From assembly GCF_900099895.1 (NCBI RefSeq), contig NZ_FNDY01000001.1:310001-374000 (forward strand): 64,000 bases of DNA, given 5' to 3'. Shown one piece after another: positions 1-8,226 of this stretch (its first letter is position 1; each line of letters starts with the position of its first letter). The notes under the pieces were generated by a model, which had not been told where the DNA came from, ran no database searches, and saw nothing but the letters and a program-made list of their open reading frames with translations. This stretch comes from Paenibacillus naphthalenovorans (GTDB lineage Bacteria; Bacillota; Bacilli; Paenibacillales; NBRC-103111). The position numbers and the translations under genes are program-made.

Positions 1-542
1 GGATGAAAGGGGCCAAACGGGTCATCGCGGTCGACAATCTTCCATACCGGCTGAACTATGCCAAAAAAATAAACAACGTCGAGATTTTTAACTTCGAACA
101 GTTTAATGACACGGGGCTGCATATCAAAGAAATCACGAGCGGTGGGGCGGATGTCGTCATCGATTGCGTAGGCATGGACGGCAAGAAGACGCCATTGGAG
201 GAGGAAGAGCAGAAGGCCAAGCTGGTCGGCGGAACGCTCAGCCCGCTCAACATCGCAATGAACGCGGTGAGAAAATTCGGCACGATTCAGATTACGGGAG
301 TATACGGTTCTAAATATAACCAGTTCATGTTCGGAAACCTTTGGGAACGAAACGTGAAGCTTACCATGGGACAGGCCCCCGTGATTCATTACATGCCGAT
401 GCTGTTTCAAAAAATTACAGCCGGTGAGTTCGATCCGTCGGAGATCGTCACGCATAAAGTGCCGCTGGATCAAGCGCACAACGCGTACAACACGTTTTAC
501 AACCATATGGACGAAAGCATTAAATTCGTCTTGAAGCCTTGA
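1..542 (+). CDS. Zinc-type alcohol dehydrogenase, C-terminal part (5' end outside window)
   Basis: This is the C-terminal ~180 residues of a medium-chain dehydrogenase of the glutathione-independent formaldehyde dehydrogenase-like branch. The frame is open at the left edge, so the N-terminal catalytic zinc domain lies outside. Visible parts are the second half of the Rossmann fold (residues AKRVIAVDNLPYRLNYAKK, with an acidic residue after the second strand suggesting NAD preference), the DVVIDCVG strand and a C-terminal segment with HKVPLDQAHNAYNTF, typical of MDR enzymes. Such enzymes oxidise or reduce alcohols and aldehydes in the cytosol. A strong terminator follows 40 bases after the stop. 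The internal ATG at base 3 is not the start. Substrate cannot be told from this fragment. Confidence 0.88.
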   Translation, partial: MKGAKRVIAVDNLPYRLNYAKKINNVEIFNFEQFNDTGLHIKEITSGGADVVIDCVGMDGKKTPLEEEEQKAKLVGGTLSPLNIAMNAVRKFGTIQITGVYGSKYNQFMFGNLWERNVKLTMGQAPVIHYMPMLFQKITAGEFDPSEIVTHKVPLDQAHNAYNTFYNHMDESIKFVLKP

Positions 543-582
543 ATCATATTACGTATCCTTCAGGCACCTTCATAAATAAAAC

Positions 583-620
583 AAAAAATCCTTGAATTAT
601 CAAGGATTTTTTGTTTTTTA
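583..620 (+). terminator. Rho-independent terminator of the alcohol dehydrogenase gene
   Basis: Perfect 12-base inverted repeat (583-594 with 601-612, loop AATTAT) whose 3' arm runs into a T-rich tract. The arms begin and end in A6/T6, so it could also act on the other strand. Confidence 0.9.
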
Positions 621-826
621 AAGATAGAATCTTCAATCATGGTATTCCACTCGGTCAGGATGTAGTGTTAGAATGAGTATAACGGGATTTCTCCAATCCA
701 TCGGAGTCCATCCGGTTTTTTAGCATTCAAAAACTCAGTCAACGCAGCAGGATTTCGCTTAAAATGCAGTGGAAAACTGGAGTCATATGAATAATACGTT
801 TAAATTTTATGTATCTGGAGGAAGCC

Positions 827-1129
827 ATGGAACTTTTGGAAGTATTTAAAGCCTTGTCTAATGAAACGAGAATGCTGATCTTGCAGTGGTTAAAAGATCC
901 GGAGATTCATTTTCCCAAACCGCAAAGCGGGGATATTCATGAAGACGGGGTTTGCGTGAGCGACATCCACAAAAAAGTGGGGTTGTCGCAATCCACGGTG
1001 TCCCTTTACTTGTCCATGCTGCAGAACGCCGGATTGATAAAAGCAAAGCGTATTGGGCAATTTACTTATTATAAAAGGGATGAGGAAAATATCAAAAAAG
1101 TGTTGGAAGGGATAAACAAAGAATTGTAA
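827..1129 (+). CDS. ArsR-family winged-helix transcriptional regulator
   Basis: A 100-residue ArsR/SmtB-type repressor. The recognition region is seen as VSDIHKKVGLSQSTVSLYLSM followed by the LIKAKRIGQFTYYKRD wing. The N-terminus (ELLEVFKALSNETRMLILQWL) is the classic dimerisation/helix-1 segment. The start at 827 is chosen because GGAGG at 817-821 sits 5 bases before it; an upstream in-frame ATG at 809 has no ribosome binding site. No clear metal-binding CxC pair is seen, only a lone Cys before the HTH, so the effector may be organic. It lies 109 bases before the luciferase-like gene, and palindromes in that gap make it the probable local regulator. Confidence 0.85.
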   Translation: MELLEVFKALSNETRMLILQWLKDPEIHFPKPQSGDIHEDGVCVSDIHKKVGLSQSTVSLYLSMLQNAGLIKAKRIGQFTYYKRDEENIKKVLEGINKEL

Positions 1130-1190
1130 TCAAATTTTTTGTTTTCCACTTTCTTTATGGTTGCAGGATATGGATTTTTATTTTATTATT

Positions 1191-1215
1191 ATATCGATAT
1201 TTATAGATATCTATA
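1191..1215. promoter_or_regulatory. Tandem palindromes, candidate ArsR-type operator
   Basis: ATATCGATAT (1191-1200) is a 10-base palindrome and TATAGATATCTATA (1202-1215) is a 14-base perfect palindrome, 10 bases upstream of the ribosome binding site of the monooxygenase gene. AT-rich dyads of this kind are usual ArsR-family binding sites. Assignment to the adjacent regulator is inference. Confidence 0.5.
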
Positions 1216-1238
1216 ATTAATGATTAGGAGGTACGAAT

Positions 1239-2204
1239 ATGAACAAGTTTGAAAATCATAAAGGATTTTCACGCATGTTTAAAGAAAACCATTTGACTCT
1301 CGGATTGTTCTTTCCTTTGGAATCATACGCAGGCAGTATTCCGGAGATGAACATAGAAAAGCAAATGAAACTGGCCAAAAGAGCGGAGGAGCTCAATTTT
1401 GCCGCGCTGTTCGTCAGGGATGTTCCGATGTATGACCCTCATTTTGGGGATGTGGGCCAAATGTATGATCCCTGGGTTTATTTAGGGTATATCGCCGCCC
1501 ATACCCAAAACATCGCTTTGGGCACCGCAAGCGTTATTCTCACCTTGCGTCACCCCTTGCATGTGGCTAAAGCAGCCGCTTCCGTTGATCACATATCCGG
1601 CGAACGCCTGGTTCTCGGGGTGGCGACCGGGGATCGTCCTATAGAATTCCCGGCCTTCTCCGTTGATTTCGAAGAGCGGGGCCCGTTGTTTCAAGAAGCC
1701 CTTTCCGTCATGAGAAAAGTGTGGGGGGAGAACTTCCCGGCGATCCGGACGCAGCGCGTCGAAATGTCGCTCGGAGACCTTTTGCCCAAACCGCGTCTTT
1801 CGGATATCCCGGTGCTGGTAACCGGCCACAGCTCACAGTCCGTCGAATGGATTGCCCAAAATGGCGACGGCTGGATGTATTATCCGCGAAACGTGCAGTT
1901 CCAAGCGGAACTGATCAAAAATTGGCGTTCCTACACCGATCAGTTTAAACCGTTCAGCCAGTCCTTATATATCGATTTGATGGAGGATCCGAATCATAGA
2001 CCGGTCCCCATCCATCTAGGATTCCGTATCGGACGCAATCCGCTGATTGAATTTATTCAGTTTCTTAAAAGCGTCGGTGTCAATCATGTGATTATCAACT
2101 TGAAATATGGGCACCGGCCGGTTGAAGAAGTCATTGAAGAATTGGGAGAAGAAGTCCTTCCGCATTTTCCCGCAATAACCGGTAAGCAGCAGGAAAATTC
2201 GTGA
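1239..2204 (+). CDS. Luciferase-like (LLM class) flavin-dependent monooxygenase
   Basis: A 321-residue TIM-barrel protein of the bacterial luciferase superfamily, which uses reduced FMN (or F420 in other phyla) and oxygen. Diagnostic segments are LGLFFPLESYAGSIP at the N-terminus, AKRAEELNFAALFVRD, the ALGTASVILTLRHPLHVAKAAASVDHISG core and LVLGVATGDRPIEF. It resembles the BA3436-type subgroup of Bacillales. TAGGAGGT at 1225-1232 supports the ATG at 1239. A flavodoxin-fold reductase gene starts 71 bases after its stop and could supply reduced flavin, as in two-component monooxygenases. The substrate is unknown; the upstream ArsR gene suggests induction by a small molecule. Confidence 0.88.
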   Translation: MNKFENHKGFSRMFKENHLTLGLFFPLESYAGSIPEMNIEKQMKLAKRAEELNFAALFVRDVPMYDPHFGDVGQMYDPWVYLGYIAAHTQNIALGTASVILTLRHPLHVAKAAASVDHISGERLVLGVATGDRPIEFPAFSVDFEERGPLFQEALSVMRKVWGENFPAIRTQRVEMSLGDLLPKPRLSDIPVLVTGHSSQSVEWIAQNGDGWMYYPRNVQFQAELIKNWRSYTDQFKPFSQSLYIDLMEDPNHRPVPIHLGFRIGRNPLIEFIQFLKSVGVNHVIINLKYGHRPVEEVIEELGEEVLPHFPAITGKQQENS

Positions 2205-2275
2205 ACAGGAAAGCCCCGGTCCCGTTAGCCGCGCGACCGGTCCGTTTCACCAAAATCTGTCGGGGAGTGACTGAT

Positions 2276-2881
2276 ATGAAAGTGCTGACGATCGTTTCGC
2301 ATCCCAGAAGGGAATCTCTTACATTTTCCGTTGCCGAACGTTTTGTTCAAGGACTCACCGATGCCGGACATGAAGTGGAGATGGCGGATCTGTACGGGGA
2401 AGAATTTCATCCGCTCGTCTTTGAAAAAGATGAACCTGATTGGGATAACCCACGAAAGAGCTATTCCGCTCGTGTGCAAGCTGAAATGGAAAGGCTGAAA
2501 AGAAACGAAGGACTCGCGTTCATCTTTCCGGTTTGGTGGTATTCCTTGCCGGCGATTACGAAAGGCTATATAGACCGTACATGGAACTATGGTTTTGCTT
2601 ATGGAGGAGCACGCCTGCCACACAAAAAAGTATTGTGGATTCCGCTTGTCGGGGAGACCGAAGCAAGCTTAAAAAAACGAAGCTTCGATACGATGATATC
2701 CCAATATTTGAATGTCGGTCTGGCAGGATATACGGGCATCTCTCAGTCGGAAGTGGCGTTTTTCTATAACACGCTGGCTGAAGAGATGGAAAGCGAGGAT
2801 GAAATCAACAAGCATTACGAGAGTTTGTTACAACGCGCGTATGAGTTAGGGCAAACCTACAGCGATTCGGTCACGCAATAG
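2276..2881 (+). CDS. NAD(P)H oxidoreductase, flavodoxin_2 fold (quinone/flavin reductase)
   Basis: A 201-residue protein of the NQO1/KefF/YwrO flavodoxin-like family, which carries FMN or FAD and reduces quinones or free flavin with NAD(P)H. The FMN-phosphate loop is IVSHPRRESLTFSVAERF near the N-terminus; FIFPVWWYSLPAITKGYIDR is the conserved flavin-contacting stretch and GFAYGG follows. The ATG at 2276 is preceded by GGGGAG at 2262-2267. The frame is open upstream to 2201, but those 25 residues have no family match and no ribosome binding site. It probably shares a transcript with the upstream monooxygenase. Confidence 0.88.
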   Translation: MKVLTIVSHPRRESLTFSVAERFVQGLTDAGHEVEMADLYGEEFHPLVFEKDEPDWDNPRKSYSARVQAEMERLKRNEGLAFIFPVWWYSLPAITKGYIDRTWNYGFAYGGARLPHKKVLWIPLVGETEASLKKRSFDTMISQYLNVGLAGYTGISQSEVAFFYNTLAEEMESEDEINKHYESLLQRAYELGQTYSDSVTQ

Positions 2882-2943
2882 CAAAAAGGCTGACGTATTC
2901 AATCCCCAGGATTGATTTACCGAAAAGGAGGAGCAGGCAACGA

Positions 2944-3792
2944 ATGGCTTACCGTGTTTATGCAATGGATTTTTCTTTTTACAACTCCATGGGAATTTAC
3001 AGCTTTGAAACCCGATGCGAGATGCTCAAAGAGATCGGGTACGATGCGATGCATTTGTCCATCTGGCACGGAGAGCGGTGGCGGGATGCGGCGAAGCTCG
3101 GCAGCGTCAAAGGGAAATACGGGCTGGACGTGGCCGGTGTGTACGTCGTCTTGGATCTCTCTTTAGGCGAGAGCCATCCGAGAAACGAAGGCATTCTGAA
3201 GATGCTGGAGACGCTTGAAGGATGTTCGACGGTCGAGCTGGCGATCCAGTCCGCAGGAAGCCATCTGCGCCCTTCGGATCCGGCGGGTGACGACGCCGTG
3301 GTGAAGTGGCTGGAAAAAGCGCTCGAGATTTGCGAGCGGAGAAACATCGATATCCTGCTGTATACGCACCTTTCCTTCTGGGTCGAACGCCACGAAGATG
3401 CGGTGCGGCTGTGCAAACGGTTGAGCCATCCCCGTTTGGGTATCGTGTTCTGCGGCTACCACTGGTACGCCGTCGACGGGAGCAACCTGGCGGGCATACT
3501 GGATGAGGTGGCGCCGTATCTGAAGCAAGTGAACCTGTCCGGCAGCCGCCGGAATCCGCACGGTTTTGGCAACGTTGCGACGATCGAGCCGTTGGATGAA
3601 GGCGAGCTGGACAATTTCGCACTGCTTGGACAGCTGAAAAGGATTGGTTATGATGGGATGATCGGCTTTCAGGGCTGGAGCGAAGGGGGCGACGCCTACT
3701 TGAAGCTGAGCCGCTCGCTCCAGGCATTCCGTGACATGGAACGGCGTCTTGAAGCACATCCGCACTGGGCGGAGCTGAAATTGCTTCCGTAA
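2944..3792 (+). CDS. Sugar phosphate isomerase/epimerase family protein (AP-endonuclease 2-like TIM barrel)
   Basis: A 282-residue xylose-isomerase-like TIM barrel. Seen are GYDAMHLSIWHGERW (second strand), AGVYVVLDLS, NIDILLYTHLSFWVER and GIVFCGYHWYAVDG with metal-ligand-type His and Asp residues, then QVNLSGSRRN and the C-terminal YDGMIGFQGWSEGG. Family members isomerise or epimerise sugars, inositols or hydroxypyruvate. AAGGAGGAG at 2925-2933 fixes the start. It lies 62 bases after the reductase gene and ends the cluster at a strong terminator, so it likely belongs to the same operon. The exact substrate cannot be assigned. Confidence 0.82.
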   Translation: MAYRVYAMDFSFYNSMGIYSFETRCEMLKEIGYDAMHLSIWHGERWRDAAKLGSVKGKYGLDVAGVYVVLDLSLGESHPRNEGILKMLETLEGCSTVELAIQSAGSHLRPSDPAGDDAVVKWLEKALEICERRNIDILLYTHLSFWVERHEDAVRLCKRLSHPRLGIVFCGYHWYAVDGSNLAGILDEVAPYLKQVNLSGSRRNPHGFGNVATIEPLDEGELDNFALLGQLKRIGYDGMIGFQGWSEGGDAYLKLSRSLQAFRDMERRLEAHPHWAELKLLP

Positions 3793-3840
3793 CCTTGCGG
3801 GCTTTGCATAGTATTCACCCATTCAATACCCGGGAACTGA

Positions 3841-3881
3841 AGCACCGGACGGCCCTTTATAGGGCGCGTCCGGTGCTTTTG
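3841..3881 (+). terminator. Terminator closing the ArsR/monooxygenase operon
   Basis: AGCACCGGACG (3841-3851) pairs perfectly with 3867-3877. An inner GCCC/GGGC stem extends it, and a T4 tract follows. Confidence 0.9.
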
Positions 3882-3987
3882 CATGCTTTAACTGAAACCA
3901 TCAAGAAACTGCCGGGGTACTAATGTCCTATTATTCCAAAAATCGGGCGCAAATGTCCATGTTCAATCATTTTTTTTGCATTAATAA

Positions 3988-4002
3988 TAATAATCAGTAT
4001 CA
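3988..4002 (+). promoter_or_regulatory. Fur box upstream of the FhuF-like gene
   Basis: TAATAATCAGTATCA matches the Bacillus 7-1-7 Fur consensus TGATAATNATTATCA at 12 of 14 informative positions. It is one of three such boxes in this iron-acquisition island. Confidence 0.65.
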
Positions 4003-4065
4003 TGACCAACGGCACGGCTGTGAATCCGCTCCATGCGAAGCAGCGTGACATAGGGAGGAAATCAG

Positions 4066-4842
4066 GTGAAAACGCAGTCCCGGCTTGAAGTGGGGGAATT
4101 GGAATACGTAATAAAAAATTTTTATTTTTCCATAGAGCAGTCGCCCCATTCCACGAGTTCGATCCGAATCGTCGATTTGCTTGACGGTGAAAAATGTGCG
4201 TCCTACTTGGATGAATTAACTATGGTTCTCCAGTCTCCGTCAAGAATGATTACCGCCTCGCAATTCGCCAAGAGGTATGCTTTTTTAACCCTTGCTCCCG
4301 GGTTATACGCTATGACGATGTATAATAAAGGATTGGATTTATCTATTGAAAGCAGCCTTCTTGAATCGTCCGCAACGCTCAAAAAATCGTGGTCTGCCCG
4401 TCTATGCGCGCCAGATTTGCAGGTGAACGAACCCGCGGCAGGGAAGCGGGATGAATGGCGCGATGAAACGATAAGAAATCTGTTCGCGGGGCATTTGGCA
4501 AAACTGTGGCGTTCCATTTCGGAGGCCGCCGATATTCCAATGGCTATTTTATGGGAAAATACGGCTGTTCGTTTATATTCGCTCTATGAGAAACGAATGG
4601 GGGAAGGGTCCGACTTACAGGAAAACAAGCGCATACAGGAGGATTTCAAATATCTGATTAGTACAGCGCCCGGGATCTTATTCGGGGAAACGGATAATCC
4701 AATGGCAAGGTATTACTATCCTGCATGTACGATTTCTTCTGCAGTTCAACCGGTTCGTATGCGAAAGACATGCTGTTTCTACTATAAAGTTTCTCCTGAC
4801 GAAGGCTACTGTTCAAACTGTCCAAAGGTGAAGCATTTGTAG
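4066..4842 (+). CDS. FhuF-type ferric siderophore reductase (2Fe-2S)
   Basis: A 258-residue cytosolic protein that reduces ferric siderophores to release Fe(II). The defining feature is the C-terminal cysteine cluster: TCC at about residue 235 followed by YCSNCPK near residue 250, the C-C-x10-C-x2-C pattern that binds the 2Fe-2S centre in FhuF. The N-terminal two-thirds is poorly conserved, as is usual in the family. The start is GTG at 4066 with GGGAGG at 4053-4058. A Fur box lies 64 bases upstream. The remains of an MFS transporter follow directly after its stop codon. Confidence 0.85.
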   Translation: MKTQSRLEVGELEYVIKNFYFSIEQSPHSTSSIRIVDLLDGEKCASYLDELTMVLQSPSRMITASQFAKRYAFLTLAPGLYAMTMYNKGLDLSIESSLLESSATLKKSWSARLCAPDLQVNEPAAGKRDEWRDETIRNLFAGHLAKLWRSISEAADIPMAILWENTAVRLYSLYEKRMGEGSDLQENKRIQEDFKYLISTAPGILFGETDNPMARYYYPACTISSAVQPVRMRKTCCFYYKVSPDEGYCSNCPKVKHL

Positions 4843-5290
4843 CAATTAGGACTCACTGACACTGAAGAAGTCCGTATATGGTCGGGCCTTATTTTCGGGG
4901 CAAACCTGCTGACCACTTTTTTTTCATTGGTATGGGGAAAGCTTGGAGACTGGTATGGACGTAAATTAATGCTCATCCGTGCCAAGCATTGTTCAGGAAT
5001 TATGGCAGCTCATTGTGCTGCGATTCTGTACGGGTGTGTTCCTTGGCGGCATGACCCCTTCCATCCATGTCCTGATTCGTCGCTATGCGCCGAATGGCAT
5101 GGAAAGCTGTACATTCAGCTATTCCCATTGTGCCTTGTTTCTGGGAGGTATGGTAGGGTCCATGGGGATGGGAGTGGTCGCGTCTTATTTTGGTTTGCCG
5201 ATGATTTTTATTTTTTCCGCCGTTTTCTTGCTGATCAACCAGACGGTTGCAAGAAAAATCGTTGCCGATGCAGCCGTTCTGAAGGAATAA
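4843..5290 (+). pseudogene. MFS transporter remnant (truncated both ends, frameshifted)
   Basis: Two fragments of a major facilitator transporter are seen. The first reads QLGLTDTEEVRIWSGLIFGA through LLTTFFSLVWGKLGDWYGRK (the MFS GxLaDrxGRR loop) in the same frame as the upstream gene, directly after its stop. At about 4980-4990 the frame changes and the protein resumes with SIVQELWQLIVLRFCTGVFL. It ends at 5290 after about five membrane segments, so the first ~40 residues and the entire C-terminal half are absent. A run of residues normally linking the fragments is also missing. The setting suggests it once exported a siderophore, which is inference. Confidence 0.85.
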
Positions 5291-5345
5291 TAAAAAACGG
5301 ATCCGAACAAGGAAATCGGGAAAGATTTGTCGAAATCATATATAA

Positions 5346-5360
5346 TGAGAATGATTATTA
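5346..5360 (+). promoter_or_regulatory. Fur box upstream of the AraC/binding-protein regulator
   Basis: TGAGAATGATTATTA matches TGATAATNATTATCA at 12 of 14 positions. It lies 24 bases before the chosen start codon and inside the longer open frame, which argues against the upstream start at 5327. Confidence 0.8.
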
Positions 5361-5383
5361 TTCACGAAAAAGGACGAGTACAA

Positions 5384-7027
5384 ATGGACAACGGCTCACA
5401 TCTTTCAATGCAGCTCGCTGCTTGCCAGTTTAGACTGGAAGATATTCAACACGTAAACTCGAATGAGTCCATATTTCAACATGATCATTCGTTGTACGGC
5501 ATGCTGCTTTTTAAGGAAGCCGAAGGAAGCATTGTCATCGACGGACGGAGCTATTCCTTGCAGCGGCAGAAGATTTTTATCGTATCTCCCGGCACCTATG
5601 TCAAACTGTTCATTCAAAATGAGCAGGCGGATTATTATTACATACGGTTTTATGCGCTGCGGCCTGCGGGCCGGGGGCATTTCGTTCTTGCGGAATTGAA
5701 ATGTCCGGATGAACTGTTTGCTTCGCATTTTCAGTTTCTGATCGACATGGTTCAAAAGATGGAGACAAAACATCGTGGTGACAATAGCTGGGATGCCATG
5801 AAAGCGAATATTATGTTTCAAGAAATGATCATCACGCTATTCAAGGATACCATTCAGGAAGAGAAGTCGGATTTGCAGCAAGCGATTCGTCTTACATTAG
5901 ATTATATGGAACAGTACTATCCTTTAAACATAACCCGGGAAAAGCTTGCTGAAATGACAGGTTTGAGTGCGGATTATTTCTCGCGGGCCTTCAAAAAACA
6001 GGTTAAAAAAAGTCCGATGAAAGTTTTGACTGAAATCCGGATTAATCAAGCCAAGCAATTGCTGGTCCAGTCCGGCGAATCGTTTCGTTCGATTGCCCAA
6101 AGCGTTGGCTTTAGCGATGAATTTTATTTCAGCCGCAAGTTTAAGGCAGAAACAGGCTGCTCGCCGATGAATTATGTGAAAAAAATTAAATATTCCGGTA
6201 AAATTGCTTCGCTTAATCATCAAACTACAGGTCATTTGATTGCGCTGGACATCGAGCCTTATGCCGCTATCATCAATAACGCTTACCCCATCACTACCCG
6301 GTTGCGCAATACCATAGCCGTCGGCCACTTCAATCCCGATTTGGAAAGACTGATGACCGCCAAGCCGGACTTAATTGTGGCGAGCGGTTCCCGCCAAGTG
6401 GAAAAATCACCGAAGGAGAGAATATTTAATCAAATCGCACCGACGATAACGCTTCATTTTTCCAAAGACTGGAGAGTTCATTTTCAGACGATAGCAAAGA
6501 TCGTCGGCAAAGAAAAGGAAGCAAACGATTGGCTGGAGCGTTACGATTGGAAAGCGGACACGATCCGAAAACAAATCAAAAGCAAAATAGGAGATGAAAC
6601 CTTCTTAATTGTTGGCATTGGCGAAGGGAAAATGTGCGTGTATGGTCTGCGAAACATGGGGTCGGTTCTTTATGGCGATTTAGGGTTGGCCGCTCCCAAA
6701 GGTGTATCGGGGATTGCTCACTATAAGGAGATATTGCTGGAGGATTTGTTGGAGTTTGAAGCGGATCGTATCCTGTTAACCAGCTACAGGCACGATGGTA
6801 CTGCACATATGGATCAGGCCATCCGGAATGAAGTATGCGCGTTATATGCCAACAAACAATGGCATGCGCTAAAAGCGGTCAGGAACAAAAAAGTTTATTT
6901 TATGTATGACAGCCAGCATCTTTATACAAGCTATAATCCTCTGTCACATGATTTATTTCTGGACAAAATGCACCAGCTGCTGATGGCAGATGCCGCTGCA
7001 GAAAGATCTGTATTGTCCAAAAAGTGA
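5384..7027 (+). CDS. AraC-family regulator fused to a siderophore-binding (periplasmic-type) domain, Btr-like
   Basis: About 547 residues. The N-terminal part is an AraC cupin-like sensor; the middle (about 185-285) holds two helix-turn-helix motifs, KLAEMTGLSADYFSRAFKKQ and SIAQSVGFSDEFYFSRKFKA. The C-terminal ~260 residues are a FhuD/FeuA-type binding domain (FNPDLERLMTAKPDLIVASG, ILLEDLLEFEADRILLTSY). This layout is that of B. subtilis Btr, an intracellular ferric-siderophore sensor that activates uptake genes. The ATG at 5384 is preferred over 5327 because the Fur box would otherwise be coding. The downstream binding protein and permease genes are the likely targets. Confidence 0.88.
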   Translation: MDNGSHLSMQLAACQFRLEDIQHVNSNESIFQHDHSLYGMLLFKEAEGSIVIDGRSYSLQRQKIFIVSPGTYVKLFIQNEQADYYYIRFYALRPAGRGHFVLAELKCPDELFASHFQFLIDMVQKMETKHRGDNSWDAMKANIMFQEMIITLFKDTIQEEKSDLQQAIRLTLDYMEQYYPLNITREKLAEMTGLSADYFSRAFKKQVKKSPMKVLTEIRINQAKQLLVQSGESFRSIAQSVGFSDEFYFSRKFKAETGCSPMNYVKKIKYSGKIASLNHQTTGHLIALDIEPYAAIINNAYPITTRLRNTIAVGHFNPDLERLMTAKPDLIVASGSRQVEKSPKERIFNQIAPTITLHFSKDWRVHFQTIAKIVGKEKEANDWLERYDWKADTIRKQIKSKIGDETFLIVGIGEGKMCVYGLRNMGSVLYGDLGLAAPKGVSGIAHYKEILLEDLLEFEADRILLTSYRHDGTAHMDQAIRNEVCALYANKQWHALKAVRNKKVYFMYDSQHLYTSYNPLSHDLFLDKMHQLLMADAAAERSVLSKK

Positions 7028-7067
7028 TCAAAAATCTCCATGTTCATTATGTGGTACATCCTTATAA

Positions 7068-7082
7068 TGAGAATAAGAATCA
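7068..7082 (+). promoter_or_regulatory. Fur box upstream of the siderophore-binding lipoprotein gene
   Basis: TGAGAATAAGAATCA matches the 7-1-7 Fur consensus at 11 of 14 positions. A second overlapping half-site (AATATCATT) extends to 7090, suggesting two dimers. Confidence 0.7.
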
Positions 7083-7126
7083 ATATCATTAATAGGTACA
7101 CCAAGAGAAAAAGGAGAGGTACACAA

Positions 7127-8101
7127 ATGGTTAGACGCCAAAAATTAGTATTGATGCTGGCGGCGATGTTCGTATTGATGCTCGTGATCGCCGGCTGCGG
7201 GGGGAATCAGCAGGGGGGAGAGGCTTCTCAGCCGCCACAAGTACCAGAAACCGAAAATCAGGACGCCAGAGTCGTTCAACATGCCATGGGCACGACTGAA
7301 ATTAAAGGCACGCCTAAAAACGTGGTCACCCTGTTTCAAGGGGCTACGGACGCTGCCTTGGCGCTGAAAGTTAAGCCTGTGGGAGCCGTTGAATCCTGGA
7401 TCGAACAACCCTGGTACAATTACATCAGAGCCCAGATGGAAGGGGTAACTAACCTGGGTTCGGAAAACCAGCCGGACTTGGAAAAATTGGCTTCAATTCA
7501 GCCGGACTTGATTATCGCTTCCAAGACACGCCATGAGAAGATTTATAAGCAATTATCGGCCATCGCGCCAACAGTCATGACAGAAGAGGTTCATTTGTGG
7601 AAGGATACGTTGACTCTGACATCAGAAGCTTTAAACAAAAAGGATGAAGAGAAAAAATTTCTGGAAGAGTGGAATCGGAAGGTAGCCGATTTTAAGGAGA
7701 AAATGGGCGATAAATTAAAATTGGAAGCCGGCATCGTTGACTTCCGGGTAGATCATGCCCGAATTGTTTATACCGGATTTTCAGCTCTCGTTTTGGACGA
7801 GTTGGGAATCGCCCGGCCAGCCAGCCAGAGGGGAACGGAATGGGGAGTCCAGCTCACATCAAAGGAAAGTATTCCGCAAATGGATGCAGACATTATATTT
7901 GATCAGACGAGTACGACAAGAGATGACGGCCGACTGGATTTGAGAAAAGCATGGAGCGAGCATCCGCTGTGGAAAAAATTAAAAGCCGTTCAAAACAACA
8001 GAGTATTCGAGGTGGATACGGCGGTATGGAATAACGGTTCCGGCCCGTTAGCGGCTATGGAGATGGTAAATGATCTCTATGAATTCTATGGTTTAAAATA
8101 G
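7127..8101 (+). CDS. Iron-siderophore ABC transporter substrate-binding lipoprotein
   Basis: A 324-residue secreted lipoprotein. Residues 1-23 are a signal peptide ending in the lipobox VIAGC. The mature part has the FhuD/FecB fold: KGTPKNVVTLFQGATDAALA, LGSENQPDLEKLASIQPDLI, a long central helix, and NNRVFEVDTAVWNNGSGP near the end. It captures a ferric siderophore outside the membrane and passes it to FecCD permeases. The ATG at 7127 has AAGGAGAGG just upstream; an open extension to 7040 runs through the Fur boxes. The two permease genes follow after a 125-base gap with a hairpin. Confidence 0.9.
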   Translation: MVRRQKLVLMLAAMFVLMLVIAGCGGNQQGGEASQPPQVPETENQDARVVQHAMGTTEIKGTPKNVVTLFQGATDAALALKVKPVGAVESWIEQPWYNYIRAQMEGVTNLGSENQPDLEKLASIQPDLIIASKTRHEKIYKQLSAIAPTVMTEEVHLWKDTLTLTSEALNKKDEEKKFLEEWNRKVADFKEKMGDKLKLEAGIVDFRVDHARIVYTGFSALVLDELGIARPASQRGTEWGVQLTSKESIPQMDADIIFDQTSTTRDDGRLDLRKAWSEHPLWKKLKAVQNNRVFEVDTAVWNNGSGPLAAMEMVNDLYEFYGLK

Positions 8102-8115
8102 CATATTTTGATGAG

Positions 8116-8149
8116 GAGGCTGTTGAACAACGACGGGATCAACAGCCTC
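8116..8149 (+). other. Intercistronic hairpin between binding protein and permease genes
   Basis: GAGGCTGTTGA (8116-8126) and its perfect complement (8139-8149) enclose a 12-base loop. No T tract follows, so it is more likely an mRNA-stabilising or partial-attenuation element that would favour binding protein over permease expression. Confidence 0.6.
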
Positions 8150-8226
8150 TAAGAAGTTTCTTCCTTCATTCCGCTTCGTTTCATGAAGGCTGTGGAGAGA
8201 ATGAAACCTCAAAGAGGAGGGTCTTT

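Noticed and set aside
3107-3822. Long minus-strand open frames (216 and 219 codons) opposite the isomerase gene
   Set aside because: Arg/Pro-rich translations without family features; they mirror codon bias of the real gene.
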